A stretch of 64,000 bases of DNA from Clostridium cellulovorans 743B (GCF_000145275.1 NC_014393.1:4588001-4652000), one strand, 5' to 3'; numbered from the stretch's first letter, positions 24,301-33,428 are shown. The notes: generated by a model not told the origin, from the sequence alone. Program-made: numbers and translations.

Positions 24301-26232
24301 CTATGACAATTCAAAAGCTCCAGTATAAAGTTGATAGTACTTACCTTTTTGCTCAATCAAAGTCTCATGATTTCCTCTTTCAATAATTCTACCTTGCTCA
24401 AGAACCATGATAACATCAGAATTTTTAACAGTAGAAAGTCTATGAGCAATTACAAATACTGTTCTTCCTTTCATAAGTTTATCCATTCCTTCTTGAACAA
24501 TTTTCTCTGTTCTGGTATCTATACTAGAGGTTGCTTCATCAAGTATTAAAACAGGAGGGTCTGCAATAGCTGCTCTAGCAATAGTTAATAGTTGTCTTTG
24601 ACCTTGTGAAAGGTTGCCCCCATCACCAGTTAGAATTGTATCATAACCATTTGGCAGATGTTTTATAAACTGATCTGCATTGGCAAGTTTTGCTGCTGCA
24701 TATACTTCTTCATCTGTGGCATCAAGCTTTCCGTATCTAATGTTATCTGCAACAGTTCCTGTAAACAAGTGAGCATCTTGAAGTACAATACCAAGAGAAC
24801 TTCTTAAATCATCTTTCTTAATTTTGTTGATATTAATACCGTCATATCTTATCTTGCCATCTTGGATATCATAGAAACGATTGATTAAATTTGTAATAGT
24901 AGTCTTTCCTGCACCAGTAGCACCAACAAAAGCTATCTTTTGTCCTTGTTTTGCATAAAGATCTATATTGTGTAATATGATTTTTTCATCATTATAACCA
25001 AAATCAACATCATTAAAGACTACCTCTCCAAGTAATTTTGTATAAGTAACTGTACCATCTTGATGTGGATGCTTCCAAGCCCAAAGCCCAGTACGTTCTT
25101 TAGTCTCTACTATATTACCCTTTTCATCTTCTCTTGCATTAACTAAGGTTACATATCCTTCATCCATTTCTTTTTTCTCATCAAAAAGCTTAAATATACG
25201 TTCCGCTCCAGCTAAAGCCATGATAACGAAGTTAAATTGCTGAGCCATTTGATTAACAGTTTGACTAAAACTTCTTGTTAGTTGTAAAAATGCAGCTAAT
25301 GCACCTAAAGTAAATCCACCAAAATCACCAATAGCAAGGATAGAACCCAAAATAGCTACAGCTACATAGTTTATATAACCGATGTTACCCATGATAGGCA
25401 TTAATACATTTGCATATTTATTTGCATTATTAGCACTATCAAAAAGGGCGTCGTTTAATTTATCAAAATTAATCTTTGCTTCTTCTTCATGACAAAAGAC
25501 TTTTACAACCTTTTGTCCTTCCATCATCTCTTCTATATATCCGTTTACTGCTCCAATATCTCTTTGTTGAAGTCCAAAATATTTTCCACTCTTAGCTCCA
25601 ACAAATTTAGTAACTTGAAACATTAAGATAATTATTAGAACTTGCACCACTGTCAACGGTATACTTAAAAAAATCATAGAGATAAATACGCTAACTACAG
25701 TTATAATGGCCGCTAATAATTGCGGTATTCCTTGGCTTATCATTTGCCTTAATGCATCAGTATCATTAGTATAAAGACTCATTAAATCGCCATGAGAATT
25801 AGTATCAAAAAAACTTATTGGTAAAGTTTCCATATGACTAAACATATCATCTCTTATTTTTTTAAGAGAACCTTGTGAAATTATAATCATCACGCGGGCA
25901 TATACATAATTTGATAAAACTCCAACGAGATAAATCACTGCCATAGAAATTATCATTTTAAATAGTGGCTCAAAATTTGCTGAAGATTCCTTTAATAATG
26001 GAATTATATAATCATCAATTAAATTTCGTAGAAACAAAGTTCCAATAACATTAGCAAGAGAGCTTATGATGATGGTTATTATCACTATAGAAAACAATAA
26101 CTTGTATTCCTTAAGCACATAAGCAAGCAATCTTTTCAAGATCTTTAAAGAGTTTTTGTTGGGTTTTCCACGTCCTGGACCCTTTCCAAGACCCATTGGT
26201 TTAGCTTTACTATTTTGACTCACTATCATCAT
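24301..26232 (-). CDS. ABC exporter half-transporter, catalytically intact subunit
   Basis: This 643-residue type IV ABC exporter has six membrane helices (about 36-340) and a C-terminal ATPase. Its nucleotide site is complete: Walker A GATGAGKTT, LSQGQ signature, Walker B with catalytic Glu (LILDEATSS) and H-loop IAHRLS. The basic, Gly-rich N-terminus (GLGKGPGRGKPNK) resembles subunit B of heterodimeric multidrug pumps. It overlaps the upstream half-transporter by 23 bases. ATG codons at 26232 and 26229 sit against AAAGGGGG, so the GTG at 26223, 9 bases on, may be the true start. Confidence 0.93.
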   Translation of the reverse strand: MMIVSQNSKAKPMGLGKGPGRGKPNKNSLKILKRLLAYVLKEYKLLFSIVIITIIISSLANVIGTLFLRNLIDDYIIPLLKESSANFEPLFKMIISMAVIYLVGVLSNYVYARVMIIISQGSLKKIRDDMFSHMETLPISFFDTNSHGDLMSLYTNDTDALRQMISQGIPQLLAAIITVVSVFISMIFLSIPLTVVQVLIIILMFQVTKFVGAKSGKYFGLQQRDIGAVNGYIEEMMEGQKVVKVFCHEEEAKINFDKLNDALFDSANNANKYANVLMPIMGNIGYINYVAVAILGSILAIGDFGGFTLGALAAFLQLTRSFSQTVNQMAQQFNFVIMALAGAERIFKLFDEKKEMDEGYVTLVNAREDEKGNIVETKERTGLWAWKHPHQDGTVTYTKLLGEVVFNDVDFGYNDEKIILHNIDLYAKQGQKIAFVGATGAGKTTITNLINRFYDIQDGKIRYDGININKIKKDDLRSSLGIVLQDAHLFTGTVADNIRYGKLDATDEEVYAAAKLANADQFIKHLPNGYDTILTGDGGNLSQGQRQLLTIARAAIADPPVLILDEATSSIDTRTEKIVQEGMDKLMKGRTVFVIAHRLSTVKNSDVIMVLEQGRIIERGNHETLIEQKGKYYQLYTGAFELS

Positions 26233-27949
26233 CCCCCTTTACTTGTGATTCGTAAACTTCTCGGTATATATCATTAGATTTTAATAATTCTTCATGGGTT
26301 CCAAAACCATCTATCTCACCATCATTTAATACAATGATTTTATCTGCATCTTGTACTGAAGATATACGTTGAGCAATAATGATCTTAGTTGTATCTGGAA
26401 TTGTTTCTTTAAAAGATTTTCTAATTAATGCATCTGTCCTTGTATCTACTGCACTAGTAGAATCATCTAAAATCAATATCTTTGGTTTCTTTAAAAGAGC
26501 TCTTGCAATACATAATCTTTGCTTTTGCCCTCCAGATACATTTGTTCCACCTTGTTCGATAAACGTATCGTATTTGTCAGGGAAATTTTCAATAAACTCC
26601 TCTGCTTGAGCTTGTCTACACGCTTTAATTATTTCTTCATCAGTTGCATCCTTGTTTCCCCATCTTAGGTTTTCTTTTATAGTTCCAGAAAACAAAACGT
26701 TCTTTTGCAATACCATTGAAACTTCATCTCTAAGAGTTTCAACATCATATTTCCTAACATCAATTCCACCAACTTCAACTACTCCATTTGCTACATCATA
26801 TAATCTTGGGATAAGCTGAACAAGACTCGATTTAGCACTACCCGTTCCTCCAATAATCCCTATAGTATCCCCAGAATTAATCTTCAAGTTAATGTTTTGT
26901 AAAACAAAATTATCCTTATTTTTGTTGTAACTAAAATCAACATTTTTAAAGGTTATTGACCCATCTTTTACTTCATAAATAGGATTTTCACCATTTACTA
27001 AATCGCTTTTTTCCTCTAAAACTTCTACAATTCTTTCCGCTGAAGATTTTGACATAACAACCATTACAAATATCATAGATAGAATCATAAGACTCATTAA
27101 TATGTTTGTAGTATAAGCGAATAGGCTCATCAATTCCCCAGTAGTCATAGAACTCGAAACAATCATTTTTGCTCCAAGCCAAGATAAAAGTAATGTACAA
27201 GCATATACTGTAAACTGCATTATAGGTCCGTTAAGTATAATTAATCTTTCAGCACTTATAAAATAGTTATATAGGGTTTCAGAAGCTTTATAAAATTTCT
27301 TTATTTCATAATCTTCCCTTACATAAGCTTTTACAGCTCTGATTCCAGTTAAATTTTCCTGAACACTAGAATTTAAATCATCATATTTTTTAAAGACCTT
27401 TACGAAATATGGATGAGCACTAGTCATAATAAAATATAATAAAATTCCAAGAAAAAATATTGCACCTAAAAATATTAAAGATAATTTCGCATTAATATAA
27501 AAGCTCATAATCATAGCAGAAACTAACATAAGCGGAGCTCTAACAAATATTCTTATTATCATTTGGAAAGCATTTTGAACATTTGTTACATCTGTAGTCA
27601 ATCTTGTAACAAGTCCTGCTGTTGAATATTTATCTATATTCGAAAAAGAATACTTTTGGATATTATAGTACATAGCCTTTCTTAAATTTCTAGCAAAACC
27701 AGTAGACGCTCTTGCACCATATACCCCACCTAATACACCAAATGAAAGGGATAAGAAAGATACTGCTATCATCAATGCTCCAACAATAGCTACATATTTT
27801 ACATCTCCTTTTCCTATACCATTATCAATAATTTTTGCCATTAATAATGGAATTATTATTTCCATTATTACCTCCAGAGTAATAAAAACAGGAGTTATAA
27901 TAGAATCTTTTTTAAATTCTGCAACATAACTAGCTAACTTTTTTATCAT
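26210..27949 (-). CDS. ABC exporter half-transporter, degenerate-site subunit
   Basis: This 579-residue half-transporter has six membrane helices and an ATPase domain. Walker A is GGTGSAKSS and the signature VSGGQ, but the catalytic Glu is Asp (LILDDSTSA) and the H-loop His is Gln (IAQRIS). That is the asymmetry known from heterodimeric exporters such as TM287/288 and BmrCD, so it should pair with the next gene product, probably to expel drugs or peptides. A MarR-type gene and a promoter-operator lie just upstream. AAAGGAGG precedes the ATG. Confidence 0.93.
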   Translation of the reverse strand: MIKKLASYVAEFKKDSIITPVFITLEVIMEIIIPLLMAKIIDNGIGKGDVKYVAIVGALMIAVSFLSLSFGVLGGVYGARASTGFARNLRKAMYYNIQKYSFSNIDKYSTAGLVTRLTTDVTNVQNAFQMIIRIFVRAPLMLVSAMIMSFYINAKLSLIFLGAIFFLGILLYFIMTSAHPYFVKVFKKYDDLNSSVQENLTGIRAVKAYVREDYEIKKFYKASETLYNYFISAERLIILNGPIMQFTVYACTLLLSWLGAKMIVSSSMTTGELMSLFAYTTNILMSLMILSMIFVMVVMSKSSAERIVEVLEEKSDLVNGENPIYEVKDGSITFKNVDFSYNKNKDNFVLQNINLKINSGDTIGIIGGTGSAKSSLVQLIPRLYDVANGVVEVGGIDVRKYDVETLRDEVSMVLQKNVLFSGTIKENLRWGNKDATDEEIIKACRQAQAEEFIENFPDKYDTFIEQGGTNVSGGQKQRLCIARALLKKPKILILDDSTSAVDTRTDALIRKSFKETIPDTTKIIIAQRISSVQDADKIIVLNDGEIDGFGTHEELLKSNDIYREVYESQVKGDDDSESK

Positions 27950-27964
27950 AACTTTCCTCCTTTT

Positions 27965-28013
27965 GTTAGATTTCTAACTAATTATTTATAAAAAAACTGA
28001 ACTCAATCAGCAA
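27965..28013 (-). promoter_or_regulatory. Promoter and MarR operator before the ABC genes
   Basis: TTGCTG (28013-28008), 17 bp, then TATAAA (27990-27985) form a promoter inside the end of marR. The dyad GTTAGATTTCTAAC (27965-27978) follows 6 bases after the -10. A 25-bp block around it recurs with one change upstream of marR. Confidence 0.7.
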
Positions 28014-28434
28014 TTTTTCTAGACAATCTGTCAATCAAAGAAATCAATGTATTTGCTTCCTCTTCACTTAATTCTTCATTCAAAGATTCCTCAAACTTAT
28101 TAATAAACTCGTACACTTTTCTATCTATTTCTAGCCCTTTTTCTGTGATAACAATCTTTTTAAGCCTCGCATCTTCTAAAACACTTTCTCTCTTGATAAG
28201 CCCGTTCTTTTCCATAAGTTGGAGAACGCTAGTAACAGAAGATCGTCTAATATCAAATTCTTCTTCAATATCCTTTTGAAATATATCTCTTTTCCCTGAG
28301 TTTTCATTTATAAAACCAAGTATTCTAGATTGAATCCCAGTAGCACCATATTGTGAAGCTTCTTTACTTATCATTCTCTTAATTCTATTAGCAAAAATTA
28401 TTACTTCTTTACCAATGCGAAGTGTTTTATCCAT
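28003..28434 (-). CDS. MarR-family regulator of the ABC exporter
   Basis: This 143-residue MarR-type winged-helix regulator carries the DNA-binding core QKDIEEEFDIRRSSVTSVLQLMEKNGLIKRE and the wing DARLKKIVITEKG, framed by helices that form the dimer. It lies 53 bases upstream of the ABC genes on the same strand. The same dyad occurs at its own promoter and at the exporter promoter, so it should repress both until a drug-like ligand binds. TTGAGG lies before the ATG. Confidence 0.93.
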   Translation of the reverse strand: MDKTLRIGKEVIIFANRIKRMISKEASQYGATGIQSRILGFINENSGKRDIFQKDIEEEFDIRRSSVTSVLQLMEKNGLIKRESVLEDARLKKIVITEKGLEIDRKVYEFINKFEESLNEELSEEEANTLISLIDRLSRKIAD

Positions 28435-28454
28435 CTTTATACCTCAATATTTTT

Positions 28455-28499
28455 GTTAGACTTCTAACTAATTATCTTTAATTTTTTTACCTTTGTCAA
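28455..28499 (-). promoter_or_regulatory. marR promoter with operator
   Basis: A perfect TTGACA (28499-28494), 17 bp, then GATAAT (28476-28471). The dyad GTTAGACTTCTAAC (28455-28468) starts 2 bases after the -10, over the transcription start. Confidence 0.75.
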
Positions 28500-28599
28500 T
28501 ATAAATTTTATGATAAATCTTTGTATGTGCTTTTACAGCATTATCGTAAAATTTATATAAAGTAAAAATATATTTCTTAATTTATGACATTTAAATTTA

Positions 28600-29043
28600 T
28601 TATTTTTTAGGATAATCCTCTTCACAAAAATCTCCTATAACAAAATAAGAACCCTGTGAATTAATAAGTATTTGTTGCTGTTCATCAAACACTTGACCTA
28701 CAGTTCTCATAATGGTTTTCCCATTACTTATAACTTGCCCAACTGCAGTAATTGTACTTCCTTCAGCTACATTTTTAATGTAACTAACACTCATATCAGT
28801 AGTTACTACTCTTTTTCCTAATGAAATACATGCGATACCCATTACAGTATCAATTATAGATGCTAACACACCTCCATGTACAACTCCATATAGATTGCAA
28901 TGCTTATCTATAATTTTAGCACGATAATTAACTTTCCCTTCATCTATTTTAACAATTTCAAGTTGAAGAAAATTTTCTAGGCTAGGCATCTTATATTTTT
29001 CCATCAAATAATTTTCTATCCATAAAAGACGTTCATTAGACAT
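28600..29043 (-). CDS. PaaI-type hotdog thioesterase
   Basis: This 147-residue single-domain hotdog thioesterase probably hydrolyses acyl-CoA esters. The family signature is NLYGVVHGGVLASIIDTVMG, with the catalytic region after HGG, followed by TTDMSVSYIKN. Length and motif order match PaaI/YigI-type enzymes. It lies alone on the minus strand about 170 bases from marR. The acyl substrate is not predictable from sequence. Confidence 0.9.
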   Translation of the reverse strand: MSNERLLWIENYLMEKYKMPSLENFLQLEIVKIDEGKVNYRAKIIDKHCNLYGVVHGGVLASIIDTVMGIACISLGKRVVTTDMSVSYIKNVAEGSTITAVGQVISNGKTIMRTVGQVFDEQQQILINSQGSYFVIGDFCEEDYPKK

Positions 29044-29172
29044 TTTATATCCTCCAACAAATAGTATTATTATATTATATCATTTATCTTTTCTACTTGT
29101 TAGTTTTCATTGCAAAATACAAAATTTCTCTTTTAACATTAGAAATTTTATATATGTAAAATTCAAAATATA

Positions 29173-29206
29173 ACTGAAGAGACAGTGCTATACACCATCT
29201 CCTCAA
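29173..29206 (-). terminator. Hairpin after the small unknown gene
   Basis: TGAAGAGA and TCTCCTCA pair imperfectly across a loop, just after the stop at 29211; followed on the minus strand by a T-rich stretch. Confidence 0.45.
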
Positions 29207-29210
29207 CTAC

Positions 29211-29648
29211 CTATTTTCTTAGATTCTTAAATATAAAAGCATCCTGATCTATATTCTCAAGTCCTTTAGGTATTTGAACATTAGGATTCTTAGTACTTCC
29301 ACCCATACTACTTATTATATTATTTACATTTTGTAGGTCAGTATCATTAATATCAACAACTACTTTACATTCTACATTTGCTACTTCTTCAAAATTCCCC
29401 ATGCCACTTACCATCGGACTTGCTGCAACTAATGGAGAACTAGATCTTTCTCCAGTGATATTACTTTTACCTAAAACTGCCCCTGACAAACTTGACATAC
29501 CTTCAGCACCTAAAGTACCACTTTGGGAATATGCACTACTTCTATGGTCATTTATATCCACAAAAGCACCTTTAAATCCTTGATTATTAAGTTTCTCAAC
29601 AGTTTCATTTGCTTCTTTTATATTGCTAAAGTACCCTTCAACTTTCAT
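29211..29648 (-). CDS. Small protein with ferredoxin-like beta-alpha-beta start, function unknown
   Basis: This 145-residue protein is unrecognised. It begins MKVEGYFSNIKEANETVEKL with a strand-helix pattern seen in general-stress (YflT-like) and heat-induced proteins. A Ser/Gly-rich flexible middle (about 38-85) is followed by a second strand-helix unit (ECKVVVDINDTDLQNVNNII). Possibly the two halves form one split alpha-beta domain. No signal peptide. It stands alone, with a hairpin after the stop. Confidence 0.65.
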   Translation of the reverse strand: MKVEGYFSNIKEANETVEKLNNQGFKGAFVDINDHRSSAYSQSGTLGAEGMSSLSGAVLGKSNITGERSSSPLVAASPMVSGMGNFEEVANVECKVVVDINDTDLQNVNNIISSMGGSTKNPNVQIPKGLENIDQDAFIFKNLRK

Positions 29649-29837
29649 TAAACCACTTCCTCTACAATATTTTATTCAAAACATTGTTTCAATTAATTGA
29701 TTAAGCGATTTATTAACCAACTAATTTTTTATTGGCTTTATTAATATCAACATTATTATTCCAAAATGTTAAAAAGTTATCCTTATAAAAAACCTTTACT
29801 TACTGCATACGATTTGTCGCTAATTTGAAATATTTGC

Positions 29838-29866
29838 TTGATTAATCAATATTGCGTATATATAAT
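29838..29866 (+). promoter_or_regulatory. Promoter of an orphan plus-strand transcript
   Basis: TTGATT (29838-29843) and TATAAT (29861-29866) lie exactly 17 bp apart. No gene with a credible start follows on this strand before the terminator at 29951. Confidence 0.5.
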
Positions 29867-29872
29867 ATAATT

Positions 29873-29996
29873 GAATGATAGGTGTTATTATGAAAATATA
29901 ACTATTTATTCAAACTTCAACTTTGTTCAAACAATTTAAAACTACAGAAGAACAGCAATAGTATTTATTTCTAAATATTATTGCTGTTTTTCTATT
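29873..29996 (+). ncRNA. Candidate small RNA in the gap before the pectate lyase
   Basis: A transcript of about 120 nt would run from the promoter at 29838-29866 to a strong hairpin with a T-tail. It holds a very short frame (ATG AAA ATA TAA) and two TTCAAAC copies (near 29919 and 29935) but no real gene. Both neighbours lie on the opposite strand with their own terminators, so the unit stands by itself. Inferred from signals only. Confidence 0.4.
29951..29995 (+). terminator. Terminator of the orphan transcript
   Basis: AACAGCAATA and TATTGCTGTTTTTC form a 10-bp stem with an inner stem TATTT/AAATA and a T-tail on the plus strand. Confidence 0.75.
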
Positions 29997-30122
29997 ATAC
30001 ACCACTATGTATAAACTAAATTATATATCCTTGACTCACCTTGAAAAAACTTCTGCAAAATTATATTATTCTATCTTTCAATATAATATCATTTTCTAGT
30101 CCTACAAATATTATAAAAAAGT

Positions 30123-30156
30123 AAAAAGTCTATACTATCACTAGTATAAACTTTTT
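30123..30156 (-). terminator. Pectate lyase terminator
   Basis: AAAAAGTcTATACT and AGTATAaACTTTTT form a stem with A/T runs on both sides, 15 bases after the minus-strand stop. Confidence 0.85.
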
Positions 30157-30170
30157 ATATCATCTATATA

Positions 30171-31136
30171 TTATTTTATCAAAGAAGCAGGACTTGTATT
30201 ATACCATGCATATCCAGCTCTTCTTTCTTGTTCAATTTCGCTAATATTATATTTTACTTCACCTTTACGGTTTACAAATATAGGTTTGTCAGTTCCGATT
30301 TCATAAAAACGAGCCCAGATAACTGAATTAGGATCTTTTGTAATTACAGTATCTGTTTTTGTTCTTGTTGCTTTTATTCCAACAATTTTAACTTTTGCAA
30401 ACCAATCTGTAGCAGCTTTAATAGAAGCCGCTATTTGAGGAGTAGACTTTCTAGTCTTTAGGAACTTTACAATAGTTACACTTTCAGTAGTACAAAGAGA
30501 TGGAACTTCATAAGCTCTTGCATATGTAGGTTTTAAAGTATTTTCATCATGTTGTTGTCCCCAAGCTGTTAACTTTCCATTAACAACAACTTGAGTTTTT
30601 AATATACAATTTACTCCTTTATCAACAGATGCTTTACATTTAGCAGCTAAAGTATTATCTACAAATGAAAAGTTGCCTTTCTTGTTTGCAACTTCATCTA
30701 AAAGATACATTACATTAATCATTGCATCATCATTGAAAGTAATGTGTGTGTGATAACCTGAACCCTTATAAACTTGTGGCCATCCTCCATTAGCATATTG
30801 CATATTTAACAAGAAGTTAATTCCTTTTATAGCTGCAGCAGAATATTTTGCATCTTTTGTCTTGATGTACTCAGCTGCTAATCTTCTTATTTCTGTGTAA
30901 GTAGCTTTGTTGTCAATAGTTGACTTTGCCCAATCTCCACTTTTTTCGCCATAATACTTAAGCCAACCACCATCTGTTTGTTGATTTTTTAAAATAGTTG
31001 CCATGTCTGCTGTAACACCAGTAGCATCACCAGCAGCAAATACTGTTACAGGTGTTTGTAATGCCACTAAAGCAGTGGTTGGTGCAAGAACTAAAGCTAA
31101 CGCTAAAGATATATTTCTTAATTTTGATTTAAGCAT
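30171..31136 (-). CDS. Secreted pectate lyase, PL10 family
   Basis: This 321-residue exported enzyme cleaves polygalacturonate by beta-elimination. A signal peptide (about 1-35, ending VFAA) precedes a single PL10 domain. Family features include the NQQTDGGWLKYY start, NMQYANGGWPQVY, HITFNDDAMINVMYLL and the C-terminal WARFYEIGTDKPIF and ERRAGYAWY. There is no dockerin or carbohydrate-binding module, so it acts as a free enzyme. The upstream region has a clear promoter, a cre-like site and a GAACCGGTTC dyad, which points to catabolite repression and a specific repressor. Confidence 0.93.
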   Translation of the reverse strand: MLKSKLRNISLALALVLAPTTALVALQTPVTVFAAGDATGVTADMATILKNQQTDGGWLKYYGEKSGDWAKSTIDNKATYTEIRRLAAEYIKTKDAKYSAAAIKGINFLLNMQYANGGWPQVYKGSGYHTHITFNDDAMINVMYLLDEVANKKGNFSFVDNTLAAKCKASVDKGVNCILKTQVVVNGKLTAWGQQHDENTLKPTYARAYEVPSLCTTESVTIVKFLKTRKSTPQIAASIKAATDWFAKVKIVGIKATRTKTDTVITKDPNSVIWARFYEIGTDKPIFVNRKGEVKYNISEIEQERRAGYAWYNTSPASLIK

Positions 31137-31250
31137 AATAAATACTCTCCCTTTTTCTTTATATTAATCTTATTATTGAAACCACATAATAAATTCATGG
31201 ACATATTGAAAATAATTAAAAATTATAATTTCAGCTTGTGAATTGTAATT

Positions 31251-31260
31251 GAACCGGTTC
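31251..31260. promoter_or_regulatory. GAACCGGTTC dyad in the pectate lyase leader
   Basis: A perfect 10-bp palindrome with the central CG typical of LacI-family operators, about 40-48 bases downstream of the predicted start and flanked by TTGTAATT and AATTACAA. Good candidate for a roadblock operator. Confidence 0.4.
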
Positions 31261-31305
31261 CAATTTGCAAATTACAACTCTTTCATAATTCTCATACCAA
31301 GGTTT

Positions 31306-31334
31306 AATATAACTTTCTGTCTCGACTTGTCCAA
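31306..31334 (-). promoter_or_regulatory. Pectate lyase promoter
   Basis: TTGGAC (31334-31329), 17 bp, then TATATT (31311-31306) on the minus strand. The leader would be about 160 nt. Confidence 0.65.
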
Positions 31335-31365
31335 AAACTATTCAAATTAATTGTAAACGATTAAG

Positions 31366-31379
31366 TGGTTACGTTTCCA
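31366..31379 (-). promoter_or_regulatory. cre-like CcpA site upstream of the pectate lyase promoter
   Basis: TGGAAACGTAACCA on the minus strand matches every fixed position of the cre consensus TGnAAnCGnwnnCw. It lies about 32 bp upstream of the -35. A second partial match (TGTAAACG) is adjacent. Confidence 0.55.
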
Positions 31380-31666
31380 TTATATAAGGAGAATTATTCC
31401 CTGTCAATAATATTTATGTAATTTTTTATGTGTTTTATATTAATTATTCATTATCATACTAAAAATATCTAAAGGTATACCTTATACATAAGTGTCCCAA
31501 TAAGTAACCTAAGTTCATTTAATATACTTGACTTTGTGCAGATATATCAGAACTACTATAACTATTAAAATTCTTATATATAAACACTTTGCTTACCTTT
31601 TAAATCAAAACTCATTATATATTGAATATCATTTAAATAAGTTCACTCTACTTAGAATTAATATTT
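31380..31666. other. Intergenic, nothing further seen
   Basis: AT-rich spacer between the cre-like site and the 3' end of the next minus-strand gene. I see no gene or strong hairpin. Confidence 0.5.
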
Positions 31667-32065
31667 CTATTTAACCCGAAGTTGTACTGCCTCTTCATAG
31701 CACTTCACTTTATACACTTTGAAGTATTTAGTAAACTCTTTTGTCCACATATCCATTTCATCTTCAATTTCATTTGTTTCATTCATAATAAAGACTACAT
31801 TTTTACAATCAGTATTAGACATAGCAGGCAATAGCACAGAGAACCCCCACTGAACATCTTCTTTTTCATCTTCAAATCCATTTCTTGCATCTACAACAAA
31901 ATTACTCTTTGGATATTTCTTAAGCAATTCCAAGGCAAAAGATGTTGGCTTTCTATAGTCATCATAACAGCAAAACTTTTTCCATGTTGATAATACTACA
32001 TTGTCTTTTTCTATGTACCTTACATTGCAAAATTGTGAATCAAATTCATTATTATTCATGTTCAT
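31667..32065 (-). CDS. SpoIIAA/STAS-like small protein
   Basis: A 132-residue protein with the strand-helix order of STAS/SpoIIAA-like proteins: NVVLSTWKKF, then SNFVVDARNGFED, then CKNVVFIMNET and a terminal amphipathic helix. It has no membrane segment. Relatives are often single proteins of unknown role. I use the ATG at 32065, 7 bases after AGAGAGG; other in-frame ATGs lie at 32071 and 32059. Function is not clear. Confidence 0.55.
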   Translation of the reverse strand: MNMNNNEFDSQFCNVRYIEKDNVVLSTWKKFCCYDDYRKPTSFALELLKKYPKSNFVVDARNGFEDEKEDVQWGFSVLLPAMSNTDCKNVVFIMNETNEIEDEMDMWTKEFTKYFKVYKVKCYEEAVQLRVK

Positions 32066-32113
32066 CTTCATACCTCTCTTTCCTCTCCTTAACCAATCTT
32101 CAAAAATACTCAT

Positions 32114-32362
32114 ACTCCAAAATAGATATTAATCTTTGCCTATACTATTTTTAAAATTCCTTATGTAGAGATATTCGAATATTTTCTTGAAAACTCATTC
32201 ATGATTTCCAGGTATGTTGTTCCATTATATTATATTTCATATTTGGGCTCATTGAAATAAAAAACATCATACTTAATACCATTATCCTAAATATAGTATT
32301 TAATGTTGGATAATAGAAAAAATTACCATTTATTCATCTAAAATAATAAATGTATACACAAT
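32114..32362. other. Intergenic region between STAS-like gene and mgl terminator
   Basis: About 250 bp, presumably with the promoter of the minus-strand STAS-like gene. No conserved element is recognised. Confidence 0.45.
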
Positions 32363-32396
32363 AAAAAGAAGCCTGTTTTTTAACAAGCTTCTTTTT
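32363..32396 (-). terminator. Terminator of the mgl operon
   Basis: AAAAAGAAGC..GTT and AAC..GCTTCTTTTT form a stem, with a tail, directly after the mglC stop. Confidence 0.85.
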
Positions 32397-32405
32397 ATGC
32401 AAATT

Positions 32406-33410
32406 CTATTTCTTTCTAAGATATTTTCTTATATCAACAGCAACAGCTGCAACTATAATAACACCTTTTATAATTTGTTGCCAATATGGTCCAACACCTA
32501 TAAAAGTAAGTCCATAGTTTATTACTGTAAATATAAGAACTCCAACTACAGCTCCAGGTACAGTACCAACACCACCTGAAACTGACCATCCACCAACAAC
32601 GCAGGCTGCTATAGCATCAAGTTCATAACCATTACCATAGTTATTTGTTGCTCCACCTGTTCTTGCAGCTTCAAGGATACCAGCTATAGCATATAAAACA
32701 CCAGCTATCATGTATAACTTCATGATACTGCTTTTCACATTTATACCAGAAACAACTGCTGCTTCTTTATTTCCACCAATTGCGTATATATCTTTACCTA
32801 GTTTTGTTTTATTTAAAACAACATATATTACTCCAGTTACTACAATAGCTATAATTACTACATATGGTATTCCTAAAAATGATCCTGTTCCTAAGTTTGA
32901 AAAATCTGATCTTAATCCACCAATTGGTTGTGAATTATTTGGAGGAAGATCAAAATATAAAGAGTTTGCTCCATATATGATAACCATTGTACCAAGAGTT
33001 GTTATAAAGGCAGGAACCTGAAATCTTGATACTATAAAACCATTAAGTGCTCCTACTAATGCACCAATTGCAATTGCTACAAGAATTGGTACAAGAATAT
33101 TTAATTCACCTAAATTAGGGAAAAACTTATTTGGGTAATCTGATGCTTGAAGCATTGATGCTGATATAACTGCTGAAAAACCTACCATACGCCCTGCAGA
33201 TAAATCTGCTCCACCAGTTAAAATTATAAATGCAGCTCCTAGAGCTATTATTACTCTTGTTGAACTTTGAATAAGGATATTCTTAAAAACATCTACAGAG
33301 ATAAAGCTTGAATCCTTTATAGCTATAGCTAATATAAGAACTACTAAAACTATAAATATAGCATTCTGCTTGAAAAATCCCTGGACTTTTTTCTTGTTAA
33401 TCGCTTCCAT
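32406..33410 (-). CDS. mglC: Galactose/methyl-galactoside ABC permease
   Basis: This 334-residue membrane permease of the CUT2 sugar importers has eight or more hydrophobic helices and the family stretches LTGGADLSAGRMVG and YAIGGNKEAAVVSGI, the cytoplasmic loop that contacts the ATPase. It forms the channel for the sugar delivered by MglB. It starts 18 bases after the mglA stop, with GGAGG before the ATG, and is the last gene of the mglBAC operon. Confidence 0.92.
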   Translation of the reverse strand: MEAINKKKVQGFFKQNAIFIVLVVLILAIAIKDSSFISVDVFKNILIQSSTRVIIALGAAFIILTGGADLSAGRMVGFSAVISASMLQASDYPNKFFPNLGELNILVPILVAIAIGALVGALNGFIVSRFQVPAFITTLGTMVIIYGANSLYFDLPPNNSQPIGGLRSDFSNLGTGSFLGIPYVVIIAIVVTGVIYVVLNKTKLGKDIYAIGGNKEAAVVSGINVKSSIMKLYMIAGVLYAIAGILEAARTGGATNNYGNGYELDAIAACVVGGWSVSGGVGTVPGAVVGVLIFTVINYGLTFIGVGPYWQQIIKGVIIVAAVAVDIRKYLRKK

Positions 33411-33428
33411 TTACTTTTCCTCCTAAGC

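Noticed and set aside
26988..27200. Small frame opposite or within the ABC exporter
   Set aside because: It lies in another frame inside a well-supported gene and has no own start signals.
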